A stretch of DNA of 64,000 nt, from NCBI GenBank assembly GCA_963780675.1, contig CAWACR010000003.1, forward strand, positions 1,116,001 to 1,180,000, in the 5' to 3' direction. Numbering within the stretch: position 1 is the stretch's first letter; every line of letters begins with the position of its first letter. The translations under genes were made by a program, and so were the position numbers. The stretch comes from JAHECE01 sp963780675. GTDB lineage: Bacteria > Actinomycetota > Actinomycetes > Actinomycetales > JAHECE01. The notes under the pieces are model-generated. The model searched no databases. It was not told where the DNA came from and worked only from the letters and a program-made list of their open reading frames with translations. Below, piece after piece: positions 27,692 through 35,742 of the stretch.

Positions 27692-27925
27692 CTACTCGAT
27701 GCGTGCGATGGTCGAGCCTTGCGTCACCGCGGTGTCCTCGGCCACAAGGACGTGCACGACGCCGCCCACGGGAGCCGGGACCTCGGCGGCGACCTTGTCG
27801 ACCTGGACCTCGGCGAGGAGCTGGCCCGTGGCGACCCTCTCGCCGTCGGTCACGAACCATGTCGCGACCACGCCCTCGGCGTCGGGCCGCTCCTTGGACA
27901 GGCCGGGGAACAGGACGTCGGTCAT
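27692..27925 (-). CDS. Free-standing biotinyl/lipoyl-attachment domain protein
   Basis: The 77-residue protein is a single lipoyl domain: FPGLSKERPDAEGVVATWFV, the hairpin LAEVQVDKVAAEVPAPVGG with the modified Lys in VDK, and VVHVLVAEDTAVTQGSTIAR at the end. It would carry lipoate that receives the acyl group from the E1 component. Normally this domain is part of a much larger E2 acyltransferase, and here the catalytic domain is absent. The ATG overlaps the stop of the E1 beta gene (ATGA), so the three genes are coupled. Confidence 0.85.
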   Translation of the reverse strand: MTDVLFPGLSKERPDAEGVVATWFVTDGERVATGQLLAEVQVDKVAAEVPAPVGGVVHVLVAEDTAVTQGSTIARIE

Positions 27926-28968
27926 GCGCCCACCACGCGCCGGATCGCGGCCTCGATCCGGTCCTGACGGGGCAGCACGGCGTACTCGAGGGAGTGCGCG
28001 TACGGCACCGGGATGTCCGGATTGGCGACGCGCGCGACAGGCGCCTTCAGCAGGCCCGGGTCCTCGTCGGTGACGGTAGCGACGACCTCGCCAGAGAGCC
28101 CGAAGGACAGGTAGTCCTCGTCGACGACGACGAGCCGCCCCGTCTTGGCGACCGAGGCGAGGATCGCCGCCCGGTCCAGCGGAACGAGGCTGCGCAGGTC
28201 GATCACCTCGACGTCGATCCCTTCCGGCGCCAGCGTCTCGGCGACGTCGAGGCAGTGGTGCACGGACAGCGAGAGCGTCACGACCGTGACGTGCGCGCCC
28301 GGACGGGCCACCCGCGCCTTGCCGAGGGGGACCTCGAAGGCCTCGATCGGCACGTCCGCGATCGACCGCGGGTTCTTGACCATCCACGGCAGGCCCATCA
28401 CGCCCTTGTGGAACATGTAGACGACCGGGTTGTCGTCCCTGATCGCCGCGGTCATCAGGCCCTTCGCGTCGTACGGGTTGCTCGGGACGACGACCTTCAT
28501 CCCGGGCAGGTGCGCGAAGGTGCCCCACAGACACTGGGAGTGCTGGGCGCCGTCGGAGTACCCCCCACCCACCGCCGTCGTCAGCACCATCGGGACCCTG
28601 ACGTTCCCGCCCGACTCGAAGTGGATCTTGGCCATGTGGTTGTAGATCTGGTCCAGGCACACGCCCATGAAGTCCGCGAACATCAGCTCGGCGATCGGGC
28701 GCATCCCTTCGGTCGCTGCCCCGATCGCCAGCCCGATGAAGGCCGTCTCGGAGATGGGGGTGTCGATGACGCGGGTCGGCCCGTACTTCTCGAGCAACCC
28801 GGTCGTGGAGGAGAAGATGCCGCCGTACGCGCCGACGTCCTCGCCCAGGTAGAAGACCGAGGAGTCGCGGTCCATCTCGAGGTCGATGGCCTCGACCATG
28901 GCCTTGGCCGTGCTGAGCCGGTGGCTTCCGGTCCGCGCCGCAGCGGCGGACGTGTCGGTGATGGTCAT
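27922..28968 (-). CDS. 2-oxoacid (pyruvate/acetoin type) dehydrogenase E1 component, beta subunit
   Basis: The 348-residue protein carries transketolase pyrimidine-domain and C-terminal signatures: VFYLGEDVGAYGGIFSSTTG, IDTPISETAFIGLAIGAA, RPIAELMFADF, a central region with SQCLWGTFAHLPGMKVV, and a C-terminal VEVIDLRSLVPLDRAAI. With the alpha subunit it forms a thiamine-diphosphate alpha2beta2 enzyme that decarboxylates a 2-oxoacid or cleaves acetoin and acylates lipoate. The substrate is not certain. The start lies 12 bases after the alpha-subunit stop with an AGGAGG-like site. Confidence 0.93.
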   Translation of the reverse strand: MTITDTSAAAARTGSHRLSTAKAMVEAIDLEMDRDSSVFYLGEDVGAYGGIFSSTTGLLEKYGPTRVIDTPISETAFIGLAIGAATEGMRPIAELMFADFMGVCLDQIYNHMAKIHFESGGNVRVPMVLTTAVGGGYSDGAQHSQCLWGTFAHLPGMKVVVPSNPYDAKGLMTAAIRDDNPVVYMFHKGVMGLPWMVKNPRSIADVPIEAFEVPLGKARVARPGAHVTVVTLSLSVHHCLDVAETLAPEGIDVEVIDLRSLVPLDRAAILASVAKTGRLVVVDEDYLSFGLSGEVVATVTDEDPGLLKAPVARVANPDIPVPYAHSLEYAVLPRQDRIEAAIRRVVGA

Positions 28969-28980
28969 GTCGGCCTCCTT

Positions 28981-30003
28981 TCAGGCGAACACGTACGAGC
29001 CGGCCGAGGCGGGCTCGGGCAGGGGACTGGACTTGGCGAAGGCGATCGCATCCTCGACCCGCTCGTGGGCAGAGTCCTTGATGCGTTGGGCGATGGCAGC
29101 GTCGAGAACGCCGGCGGCCATCAGCTTCTCTGCGTACCCGGGAATCGGGTCCCGGCCGGGAACATCGGCCAGCTCCGGCCGGTACCCCTGGGCGTCACCC
29201 TCGAAATGGCCCCACATGCGCAGGGTGTGGACCTCGATCAGGCTCGGGCCCTCTCCCTGACGGGCCCGCTCGACGGCCCGGCCCGCTGCCGCGTAGACGC
29301 CCTCGACGTCGTTGTCCTCCACCCGCTCGCCGGGGATGCCGTAGGCGATGGCGCGGTCGGCGTTGTTGGGGATCGAGGTGGATGCCGTGCGCGGAACGGA
29401 GATGCCCCAGTCGTTGTCCTCGACGACGAAGACCACCGGTAGGTTCCACAGCGCCGCGAGATTGAGCGACTCGTGGAAGGCCCCCTGGTTCGCGGCGCCC
29501 TCCCCGGTCACCGCAACGGCGATCGCATTCCTGCCCTGGCGCTTGAAGGCGAACGCCATGCCCAGGGCGGGCGGGTACCCCTCGGCGATGATGCCCGAGC
29601 AGGAGAAATGGGTCGCGGGATCGAAGAGGTGCATGTGCCCGCCGCGACCCCGGCCCAGGCCGTCGACCCGTCCGAAGATCTCCGCCGTCATCGCGCGCAG
29701 GTCCATCCCGTGCGCGATCGCGAGGTGGTGCGGGCGATGGGTCGCGGTGACGGCGTCGTCCGTCGTCAGGTGGGCGCACACTCCCGCCGCGACGGGCTCC
29801 TGGCCCGCCGAGAGGTGCATCTCCCCCGGGACGAGTCCCTTGCCGATGTCGAATCCCGGGCCCTTGTCCGCGTGATACTCCCGAAGGATCGCCTCCTCGT
29901 AGGTGCGGGAGAGCACCATCGTCTCGTAGAGCTTCAGGCGAACCTCGGGTGGGAGCTGCTGCCCCGGCGCCTGCGGGACCGGTGGCGACGTGATCGTCGA
30001 CAT
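28981..30003 (-). CDS. 2-oxoacid (pyruvate/acetoin type) dehydrogenase E1 component, alpha subunit
   Basis: The 340-residue protein has the E1 alpha signatures: GEMHLSAGQEPVAAGVCAHL, THRPHHLAIAHG, GGHMHLFD, and the thiamine-diphosphate motif VTGEGAANQGAFHESLNLAA with VVFVVEDNDWGIS. It binds the diphosphate and Mg2+ in complex with the beta subunit. The phrase RGRGGHMHL and the phospho-loop TASTSIPN are typical of acetoin/pyruvate enzymes. It is the first gene of a three-gene operon with beta subunit and a single lipoyl protein; no E2 catalytic domain or E3 dehydrogenase follows. Confidence 0.93.
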   Translation of the reverse strand: MSTITSPPVPQAPGQQLPPEVRLKLYETMVLSRTYEEAILREYHADKGPGFDIGKGLVPGEMHLSAGQEPVAAGVCAHLTTDDAVTATHRPHHLAIAHGMDLRAMTAEIFGRVDGLGRGRGGHMHLFDPATHFSCSGIIAEGYPPALGMAFAFKRQGRNAIAVAVTGEGAANQGAFHESLNLAALWNLPVVFVVEDNDWGISVPRTASTSIPNNADRAIAYGIPGERVEDNDVEGVYAAAGRAVERARQGEGPSLIEVHTLRMWGHFEGDAQGYRPELADVPGRDPIPGYAEKLMAAGVLDAAIAQRIKDSAHERVEDAIAFAKSSPLPEPASAGSYVFA

Positions 30004-30208
30004 GATGCCTCCATTGGCTTCTCGTCCGGTCCTTTCACTGTCTCACCCCTGCGCCAAACCGGGGGACGTTCAACCGCCCGCACGACAATCACCAGGGCAG
30101 AGCCGCAGTCTCGCCTGCCCATTCGGGCACGGGCTCGCTGCTCATCCCAGACCATCCGCGTCGGCCACGGCCAGGCGCTGCATTCTCCTTCCATGCCTGG
30201 CGGGCCGG

Positions 30209-31231
30209 TTACGGCACGAGGATCCCCCGGCCGCGCAACCGCCCGGCGTCGAGGTCGTCCATCGCGTCGTTCACCGCCTCCAGCGGGTAGGTGCTCGTGT
30301 GCATGACGACCTTGCCCGATGCGTTGAGCGCCATCAGTTCCACAAGGTCGTTGTAGCTGCCGACGAGGTTGCCGACGATGTTCCGCTCGGTGGAGATGAT
30401 GTCGATCGCCGGCACCTCGACGGTCCCGCCGTAGCCGATGACGTAGTGGCTGCCCGCCCGCCGTGTCATCACCCAGCTGTCGCGTTCCGCACCGCGCTCC
30501 CCGACGAAGTCCAGCACGACCTCGGCGCCGCCCTCGGTGAGCTCCAGCACGCGGTCGACGTGCCCACCGTCCACGAGCACTGCTTCGTCGGCACCCCAGT
30601 CCCGGGTCAGGGCGAGCGCTCCGGGGTTCGCGTCCAGCACGACGATGCGGGTGGCACTCATCGCCCGCAGGCACTGGATCCCGATGTGTCCGAGCCCTCC
30701 GGCCCCCATCACGACGCAGGTGCTCCCGGGGTGAAGCAGGGGCAGCGCCTTCTTCACGGCGTGGTACGCGGTCAGCCCCGCGTCGGCAAGCGCGGCGACG
30801 TCCGCGGGTTGGATCCCCGCCGCCAGCTTGACCACCGACCGGGCGGACGTCTTGATGTACTCAGCCATCCCGCCGTCGGTGTCGATGCCGGGGAACTGGC
30901 TGGCGGAACAGTGCACGTCGTCCCCTGCCCGGCACGCACGGCAGAAGCCACATGTCGCGAGCGGGTGCAGGATGACTGCGTCACCGACCTGGACGTGCGT
31001 GACCGCCGAGCCGACGTCGTGGACCCACCCGGCGTTCTCGTGGCCGAGCGTGTACGGCAGCGCCACGTTGCTCTTCGGCGCCCACTGGCCCTCGACGATG
31101 TGCAGGTCGGTCCGGCACAGCCCCGCGCCGCCGACTCTCACGACCACGTCGAAGGGCCCACTGACGGTCGGGTCGGGCACCTCCTCGACTACCGGGCGTT
31201 CGTGGTAACGGTGCAAGCGAACGGCCTTCAT
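30209..31231 (-). CDS. Zinc-dependent alcohol dehydrogenase (MDR superfamily)
   Basis: The 340-residue protein shows the catalytic zinc ligands (GLCRTDLHIVEG, GHENAGWV), the four-Cys structural zinc loop (ATCGFCRACRAGDDVHC), and an NAD-binding Rossmann fold (VVMGAGGLGHIGIQCLRAM followed by an acidic VVLDAN favouring NAD over NADP). It would oxidise alcohols or reduce aldehydes. The ATG has a GGAGAG site. It is separate from, but codirectional with, the E1 operon. A shared role in acetoin or alcohol metabolism is only a guess. Confidence 0.92.
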   Translation of the reverse strand: MKAVRLHRYHERPVVEEVPDPTVSGPFDVVVRVGGAGLCRTDLHIVEGQWAPKSNVALPYTLGHENAGWVHDVGSAVTHVQVGDAVILHPLATCGFCRACRAGDDVHCSASQFPGIDTDGGMAEYIKTSARSVVKLAAGIQPADVAALADAGLTAYHAVKKALPLLHPGSTCVVMGAGGLGHIGIQCLRAMSATRIVVLDANPGALALTRDWGADEAVLVDGGHVDRVLELTEGGAEVVLDFVGERGAERDSWVMTRRAGSHYVIGYGGTVEVPAIDIISTERNIVGNLVGSYNDLVELMALNASGKVVMHTSTYPLEAVNDAMDDLDAGRLRGRGILVP

Positions 31232-31390
31232 GATCTCTCCTCGTCTCCTCGGTGGTGTCCTCATCACCCAGCCACATCCATCGGCTCGCCTTCGCCAGAG
31301 CCCATGTTCCTCCGCCGAGGCGGGCCGCCAAGGCCGCATCCCGACCTACCATCGAAGAGAGGTAGAAACCCGCAGAGAAAGGAAGACGCC

Positions 31391-31732
31391 ATGTCCCGCA
31401 CTCCGCAAGAGGTCTTCGCCCACCACGGTCAATCGCTCGGCGCCGAGAACCTCGAAGAGATCGTCGCGGACTACACCGACGACGCGATCTTCATCGTCAA
31501 CCGCCAGGTCTTTCGCGGCAAGGACGGCGCCCGGCAGGTCTTCACCCAGTTGCTGAGCGACGTTCCGCAGGCCAGCTGGGAGCTCGGCACCTTTTTCGAA
31601 GGTGACGTGCTGTACCTGGACTGGAAGGCCACCGGAGGCGGCCGGAAGGTCGAGGACGGCGTCGACACGTTCATCTTCGAGGACGGGATGATCCGGGTGC
31701 AGACCGTCGTCTACACCGTCCAGCAGGCCTGA
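31391..31732 (+). CDS. SnoaL/NTF2-like small protein
   Basis: The 113-residue protein has a single cone-shaped NTF2-like fold: helices PQEVFAHHGQSLGAENLEEI, the strand VADYTDDAIFIVNRQVFRGK, and alternating strands ASWELGTFFEGDVLYLDWKA up to FIFEDGMIRVQTVVYTVQQA. The family covers isomerases, hydrolases and simple binding proteins; no catalytic residues could be assigned. AAAGGAAG precedes the ATG. It is divergent from the alcohol dehydrogenase, which may indicate a shared promoter region. Confidence 0.85.
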   Translation: MSRTPQEVFAHHGQSLGAENLEEIVADYTDDAIFIVNRQVFRGKDGARQVFTQLLSDVPQASWELGTFFEGDVLYLDWKATGGGRKVEDGVDTFIFEDGMIRVQTVVYTVQQA

Positions 31733-32462
31733 CGCCCCCACGGTGTGGGCACGGATGGAGCCCGCGCACCGACAAGGCACGCAAGGGTCGACCGCGATGA
31801 GGCACCAACCCCGGCGGCGCCTCGGCAGACGGCCCGGCAGGCGGCGCGATCTGGGAAACCCTCGAAGCGGATTCGGCTCGCGCCGACCGCGCGGCGGTCC
31901 GGCAGAAGCCACCCGCGGACGTCGTGTCCGAGACGCGAGTCACAGTCGGGGAGATTGATCGTACTGCGACGCTCCGCGTATCGCTCGCTCGCGAGTCGAC
32001 CGCGCCGGGCTTGGCGCCGATGCCCGAGGTGATCCTTCGCTAGCCTGCGCTCGTCCTCCATTCTGCGTCCGACGAGCGAATAGCGGTACGTGTCGACGGC
32101 GCGCCCCAGGATGGCCAGTACCCCGCCTGCATCGCCAAACGACGCATCTGCACCCTGACCGAGTTCATTTGTCACAGCGCCCGTCTGGCGAGTCTGCCGA
32201 CCGCGGAGTCGTCAACGATGGTCAGAGGTCCGCGGTGCAGGCGTGCGTCGAGGTGGTGCATGGAAGACATGGCCGACACCCACGGCCACCGCTCGATTCC
32301 CCCCACCGCCCGGACGCACCGGCGGCGCCCGATCCTGATTCCGCCGCCCGGGTCCGACACACGCGCCGCGCGACATCACACGCCGGATGGGCCGGTAGCC
32401 AGGGGCTGCCCCCCACCGAGCTCGGCCCTGTCGCTGGCTGACTCGCTGCGGGCCGGAGCCGG
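31733..32462. other. Long region without a confident gene
   Basis: Two minus-strand pieces have partly coding-like composition: one (about 31.96-32.18 kb) reads FGDAGGVLAILGRAVDTYRY and continues MEDERRLAKDHLG; another (about 32.17-32.28 kb) reads HHLDARLHRGPLTIVDDSAV. Neither has a good start or known family. They may be remnants of small genes. Confidence 0.3.
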
Positions 32463-32705
32463 TCAGTGGCTGGTCGGCTTGTCCTCGGTCTTATCGACGG
32501 CGTGCTCGACCTTGTCGTGCGCGTCCTCGGCGAGTGCCTTGGCCTTGTCGACGGCGTGCTCGACCTTGTCCGCGGCGCGCTCGACAACTTCCTTGACGTT
32601 GCCCGCCCTCTCGTCGGCCTTTCCCTCACGCTCAAGGTCCGTGTTGCCGGTGAGGTCGCCGACGGTCTGCTTGATCTTGCCTGTGGTCTGATCGAGGTTG
32701 TCCAT
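32463..32705 (-). CDS. CsbD-family small stress protein
   Basis: The 80-residue protein begins MDNLDQTTGKIKQTVGDLTG and contains TDLEREGKADERAGNVKE, the CsbD signature. It is followed by a repetitive amphipathic tail in which KVEHAVDK occurs twice. CsbD-like proteins are abundant, soluble, general-stress proteins of unknown mechanism. The repeated tail suggests a helical extension of the basic family. It stands alone between decayed sequence and the TetR gene, on the same strand as the latter. Confidence 0.88.
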   Translation of the reverse strand: MDNLDQTTGKIKQTVGDLTGNTDLEREGKADERAGNVKEVVERAADKVEHAVDKAKALAEDAHDKVEHAVDKTEDKPTSH

Positions 32706-32812
32706 GATGCTGCCCTTCTCGGTTGTCGAATCTGGTGCCGGTCTATACCCGAACGCCGTGGGCCGCGCGCCGTCGCGCGGGGCCGGCTGCCTGAGCGGGA
32801 CGCCGCGGCCGA

Positions 32813-33502
32813 TCACGGTGGCGGGGTGGGGGAATGTTGAGCCCGGAGGCCGGTGAGGAGAAGATCGAGGCCGCGTTCGAGCTCGGCGGCGCCGTCGTAG
32901 GCGACCAGGACAGGGGCGAGGGCGCGCAGCAGCGGGAACTCCCGTAGGGGTAGTCGGTGCAGGCCGAGGCGGAGCAGGTCGTCTGTTTCCTCGGGGTTGT
33001 GGACGAGTTCTTGGAGTTCGTCCAGGACGTGGCCGTGCAGGAAGCCGAAGAGGGAGCGGTAGATGTGCAAAGCGTCGACGTCGGTGAACCCGGCCCGGGT
33101 GAGGAGGCCCAGACACGCCTCCAGGGGGCGCAGCGTGCCCAGGGGACGTAGGGCCAGGGGCGTGGCCAGGGGCCGGGTCACCAGAAGGGGGACGACGTTG
33201 GGGTGGGTCAGGGCGAGGTCGCGGTAGGCGCGGGCGACGGTGCGCAACTGGGCGGCCCAGTCGTCGTCGGTGGTGTCGACGGTGAGCTGGTCCAGGACGA
33301 GTTCGGCGACACCGTCCAGCAGGGCGGCCTTGTTGGTCGCGTGCCGGTACAGCGACATCGGGTCCCGGCCCAGGGCCTGCCCGAGGCGTCGCATCGACAG
33401 ACCCTCCACACCGTCCCGGTCGACGATCTCCAACGCGGTGCGCAGCACCACCTCGCGAGTCAGCGCAGCCTCGCGGGCCGCTCCGGCGGTGGGATCGGTC
33501 AT
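32813..33502 (-). CDS. TetR/AcrR-family transcription regulator
   Basis: The 229-residue protein has an N-terminal TetR HTH (about 15-62: VVLRTALEIVDRDGVEGLSM, then RRLGQALGRDPMSLYRHATN) and a C-terminal TetR_C-like ligand domain (about 80-215). The MSLYRHATNKAALLDGVAEL segment is the hallmark of the TetR/tetracycline-type subgroup. It is probably a repressor that reads a small molecule. The upstream region, shared divergently with a small membrane gene, has two palindromes fit for its operator. Confidence 0.92.
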   Translation of the reverse strand: MTDPTAGAAREAALTREVVLRTALEIVDRDGVEGLSMRRLGQALGRDPMSLYRHATNKAALLDGVAELVLDQLTVDTTDDDWAAQLRTVARAYRDLALTHPNVVPLLVTRPLATPLALRPLGTLRPLEACLGLLTRAGFTDVDALHIYRSLFGFLHGHVLDELQELVHNPEETDDLLRLGLHRLPLREFPLLRALAPVLVAYDGAAELERGLDLLLTGLRAQHSPTPPP

Positions 33503-33572
33503 CGGGCTCACGTCCCTTTCCACGTTCGCGCGTCTGGGTCGCCAGCGGCACTGCAACCACCCTTGGGCGTAA

Positions 33573-33605
33573 GTCGACAGTGTAGACCTACGTCCTTGAC
33601 GTAGG
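33573..33605. promoter_or_regulatory. Two adjacent palindromes, TetR operator candidates
   Basis: A 15-base imperfect palindrome (GTCGACAGTGTAGAC, 12 of 15 symmetric) is followed at once by a perfect 8-bp inverted repeat (CCTACGTC-CTT-GACGTAGG). They lie 71 bases before the TetR start and 115 bases before the divergent membrane gene. The spacing and divergent arrangement are typical of autoregulated TetR switches. Confidence 0.6.
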
Positions 33606-33719
33606 GCACGGCGAGGAGTTGACTGGTCCCACGCCGTGAGGCCGGAGGCGTTGTGGGTGTGTGAGTCGTACACGTCGCGCCGACCCGCGGGCAGCACCGG
33701 AAGCACGTGGAGGAACGCC

Positions 33720-34115
33720 ATGATCGCCATCCTCGGACTGGTGCTCTTACTCGTAGCCGGCGGCATCGCCGTCTCCGGGGTCATGACCAACCCCGCCGGC
33801 CTCGGTGAGGACTTCCAGGTCCTCGGTCTGCAGCTGTCCGGCCTGACGAACGGTCAGTTGTTCCTGTTCGGAATCATCGTGGGCTTCGCGGGGATGCTCG
33901 GGCTGGCCATGCTGTTCGGCACGTTCAACCGGCGCATGGCCTCCCGCCGGTCGCGGCGCGCACTGAAGGGATCCCAGCGCGAGACCGCAGCCGCACGGGA
34001 GGACAGCGCCCGACTCACCCAGCAGCTCGACGACGAACATGCGGGGCAGGAGCGCGCAGACTCCTCAGGAGTGGCCGCGACCGCTCGGCCGGCTGGGGGT
34101 CAGAACACCCCGTGA
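33720..34115 (+). CDS. Hypothetical two-span membrane protein with charged tail
   Basis: The 131-residue protein has helix 1 (MIAILGLVLLLVAGGIAVSG), a polar loop (TNPAGLGEDFQVLGLQLSGL), helix 2 (about 45-67, LFGIIVGFAGMLGLAMLF), then a basic/acidic tail rich in Arg, Gln and Ala that may be coiled. A GGAGG site lies just upstream. It is divergent from the TetR gene and probably controlled by it. Similar small proteins occur in many actinobacteria; function unknown. Confidence 0.65.
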   Translation: MIAILGLVLLLVAGGIAVSGVMTNPAGLGEDFQVLGLQLSGLTNGQLFLFGIIVGFAGMLGLAMLFGTFNRRMASRRSRRALKGSQRETAAAREDSARLTQQLDDEHAGQERADSSGVAATARPAGGQNTP

Positions 34116-34278
34116 ACCGACCCGACCGCAGCCCGCGAGGCAGTTCCCGCCGCGCAACTCCCGACGCCCGCGACGCATCGACCGCAGCGCATCAGGGTCG
34201 CGTGAGCAGCGAAGATCTATCCGATTCTCGACGACGTGTCGGTCACCGACCGTCCTCACCCTGAGAGGGGTACCCAGC

Positions 34279-34458
34279 ATGTTCCGCTTCATCGGGCGCA
34301 TCATCCCCATCGTCTACCTGGTGGTCGGGGTCCTGATCGCGTCACAGAACGACTACTTCACGACCATGAACACCCTCGCCGGCATCGTCAACGCCGTTCT
34401 GGCGATCCTCTTGTGGCCGCTCGTCCTGTTCGGCGTCGACATGCACCTCCTGACGTAG
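34279..34458 (+). CDS. Small two-span membrane protein
   Basis: This 59-residue protein consists of two hydrophobic helices around a polar turn: MFRFIGRIIPIVYLVVGVLI, then SQNDYFTTMNTLAGIVNAVL and AILLWPLVLFGVDMHLL. It has a GAGAGGGG ribosome site and is followed 57 bases later by a second tiny membrane gene, so both may be cotranscribed. The pattern is familiar from actinobacterial small hypothetical proteins; no function is known. Confidence 0.65.
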   Translation: MFRFIGRIIPIVYLVVGVLIASQNDYFTTMNTLAGIVNAVLAILLWPLVLFGVDMHLLT

Positions 34459-34515
34459 ACCCAGCGCGGGTGACGACGACCCGAACCCGGCCCCAGCAAC
34501 GAGGGAGAAAACACC

Positions 34516-34671
34516 ATGACCGTCCTCGGCGTCGTCCTGATCATCATCGGCATGATCGCCAACATCTCCATCCTGACGACCATCGGCATCATCCTGGCCG
34601 CCATCGGAGTCCTCCTCTGGCTCCTCGGCAGATTCGGCCACGGCGTCGGCGGCCGACGCCACTACTGGTGA
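34516..34671 (+). CDS. DUF6131-like tiny membrane protein
   Basis: This 51-residue protein has two helices (TVLGVVLIIIGMIANISILT and IGIILAAIGVLLWLLGRFG) and ends in a Gly/His/Arg tail (GHGVGGRRHYW). The LLGRFGH-GGRRHYW ending is typical of the DUF6131 family as I recall it. It has a GAGGGAG site. It is probably part of a small-membrane-protein operon with the gene before it; role unknown. Confidence 0.7.
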   Translation: MTVLGVVLIIIGMIANISILTTIGIILAAIGVLLWLLGRFGHGVGGRRHYW

Positions 34672-34779
34672 CCCACCCGGCCGCCGGAGCCCGAGGGCGT
34701 GACTGCGGCGTCGCCGTCGTCGTCGTCGTCGTAGTCGTCGCCGACGGCGTACCGCGGCGACACAGCGAAGGAGCCCACC

Positions 34780-35742
34780 GTGCCCTCTGACGGGCCACAC
34801 ACCCGCCGCGCCGCGGTGGTCGTGAACCCGACCAAAGTGAGCGACCCCGAGGAGCTCCGGGAGTCGCTGACCTCGACCATGGCCGAGGCCGGCTGGGGCT
34901 CCCCGCTGTGGTTGGAGACCACCGCCGAGGACCCCGGCTACGGCATGACCGAGCAGGCGCTGCGAGAGGGCGTGAACCTCGTCCTGGCCTGCGGCGGTGA
35001 CGGCACAGTCCGCGCGGTGCTGACCGAGCTCGCGGGGTCGGGCACACCGCTCGGCATCCTTCCTGCCGGGACCGGGAACCTGTTGGCGCGCAACCTCGGA
35101 CTCCCCCTCGCCGACCTGCGGGCGGCGGTGGAGATCGCGCTGTCCGGCGTCGACCGGCCCATCGACGTCGGACGCATCGCACCGGCCAACAGGGACGGAC
35201 GCACGGAGCGGTTCGCGATCATGGCCGGGGTCGGGTTCGACGCCGCGATGATGCGCGACGCCCCGGAACTCCTCAAGGCGAGGGTCGGCTGGGCGGCGTA
35301 CCTGGTCTCGGCGGCCCGGAACCTGCGCGGCTCCTCGGTGCGGGCACAGGTGCGCATCGACGATGGTGACCCGATCCGCGCCCGCGCACGAACGGTCCTC
35401 ATCGCCAACGTCGCCAACCTGCCGGGCGGACTGGCCCTGCTCCCCCACGCCCGCCCCGACGACGGCGTCCTCGACGTCGCGATCATCGTCAGCCACAGCA
35501 TCTGGGACTGGGCCAGGGTCCTCAGCCGTGTCCTGGCCCACCGCGGCTACATCGACAACCGCTTCACCACCTACCGCGGCAAGCAGATCCGGGTCCTGCT
35601 GCGCTCACCCCAACCACGCCAACTCGACGGCGACCTCATCGGCGAGAGCACCCGCCTCGCGGTCCACCTCGAGGCCGGCGCGCTCCTCGTCCGCGTCCCG
35701 GCGGACCCCGCAACCAACCCACGACGGGCCGCGCCGTCGTGA
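34780..35742 (+). CDS. Diacylglycerol-kinase-family lipid kinase
   Basis: The 320-residue protein has a DAGK catalytic domain with AAVVVNPTKV at the start, the nucleotide-binding GGDGT at 72-76, LGILPAGTGNLLARNLGLP, and a C-terminal YegS/BmrU-like beta domain with the GVGFDAAMM motif. It would phosphorylate a lipid or prenol with ATP at the membrane. Its TGA overlaps the GTG of the next gene, so it is coupled to a membrane protein related to lipid flippases. Joint lipid handling is likely but is inference. Confidence 0.92.
   Translation: MPSDGPHTRRAAVVVNPTKVSDPEELRESLTSTMAEAGWGSPLWLETTAEDPGYGMTEQALREGVNLVLACGGDGTVRAVLTELAGSGTPLGILPAGTGNLLARNLGLPLADLRAAVEIALSGVDRPIDVGRIAPANRDGRTERFAIMAGVGFDAAMMRDAPELLKARVGWAAYLVSAARNLRGSSVRAQVRIDDGDPIRARARTVLIANVANLPGGLALLPHARPDDGVLDVAIIVSHSIWDWARVLSRVLAHRGYIDNRFTTYRGKQIRVLLRSPQPRQLDGDLIGESTRLAVHLEAGALLVRVPADPATNPRRAAPS

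Noticed and set aside
26323..29442. Very long plus-strand open frame of over 1000 codons across the lipoprotein and E1 genes
   Set aside because: It is antisense to genes with clear conserved motifs on the minus strand and is rich in His, Arg, Gly and Asp without any domain. Long shadow frames are expected at this GC content.
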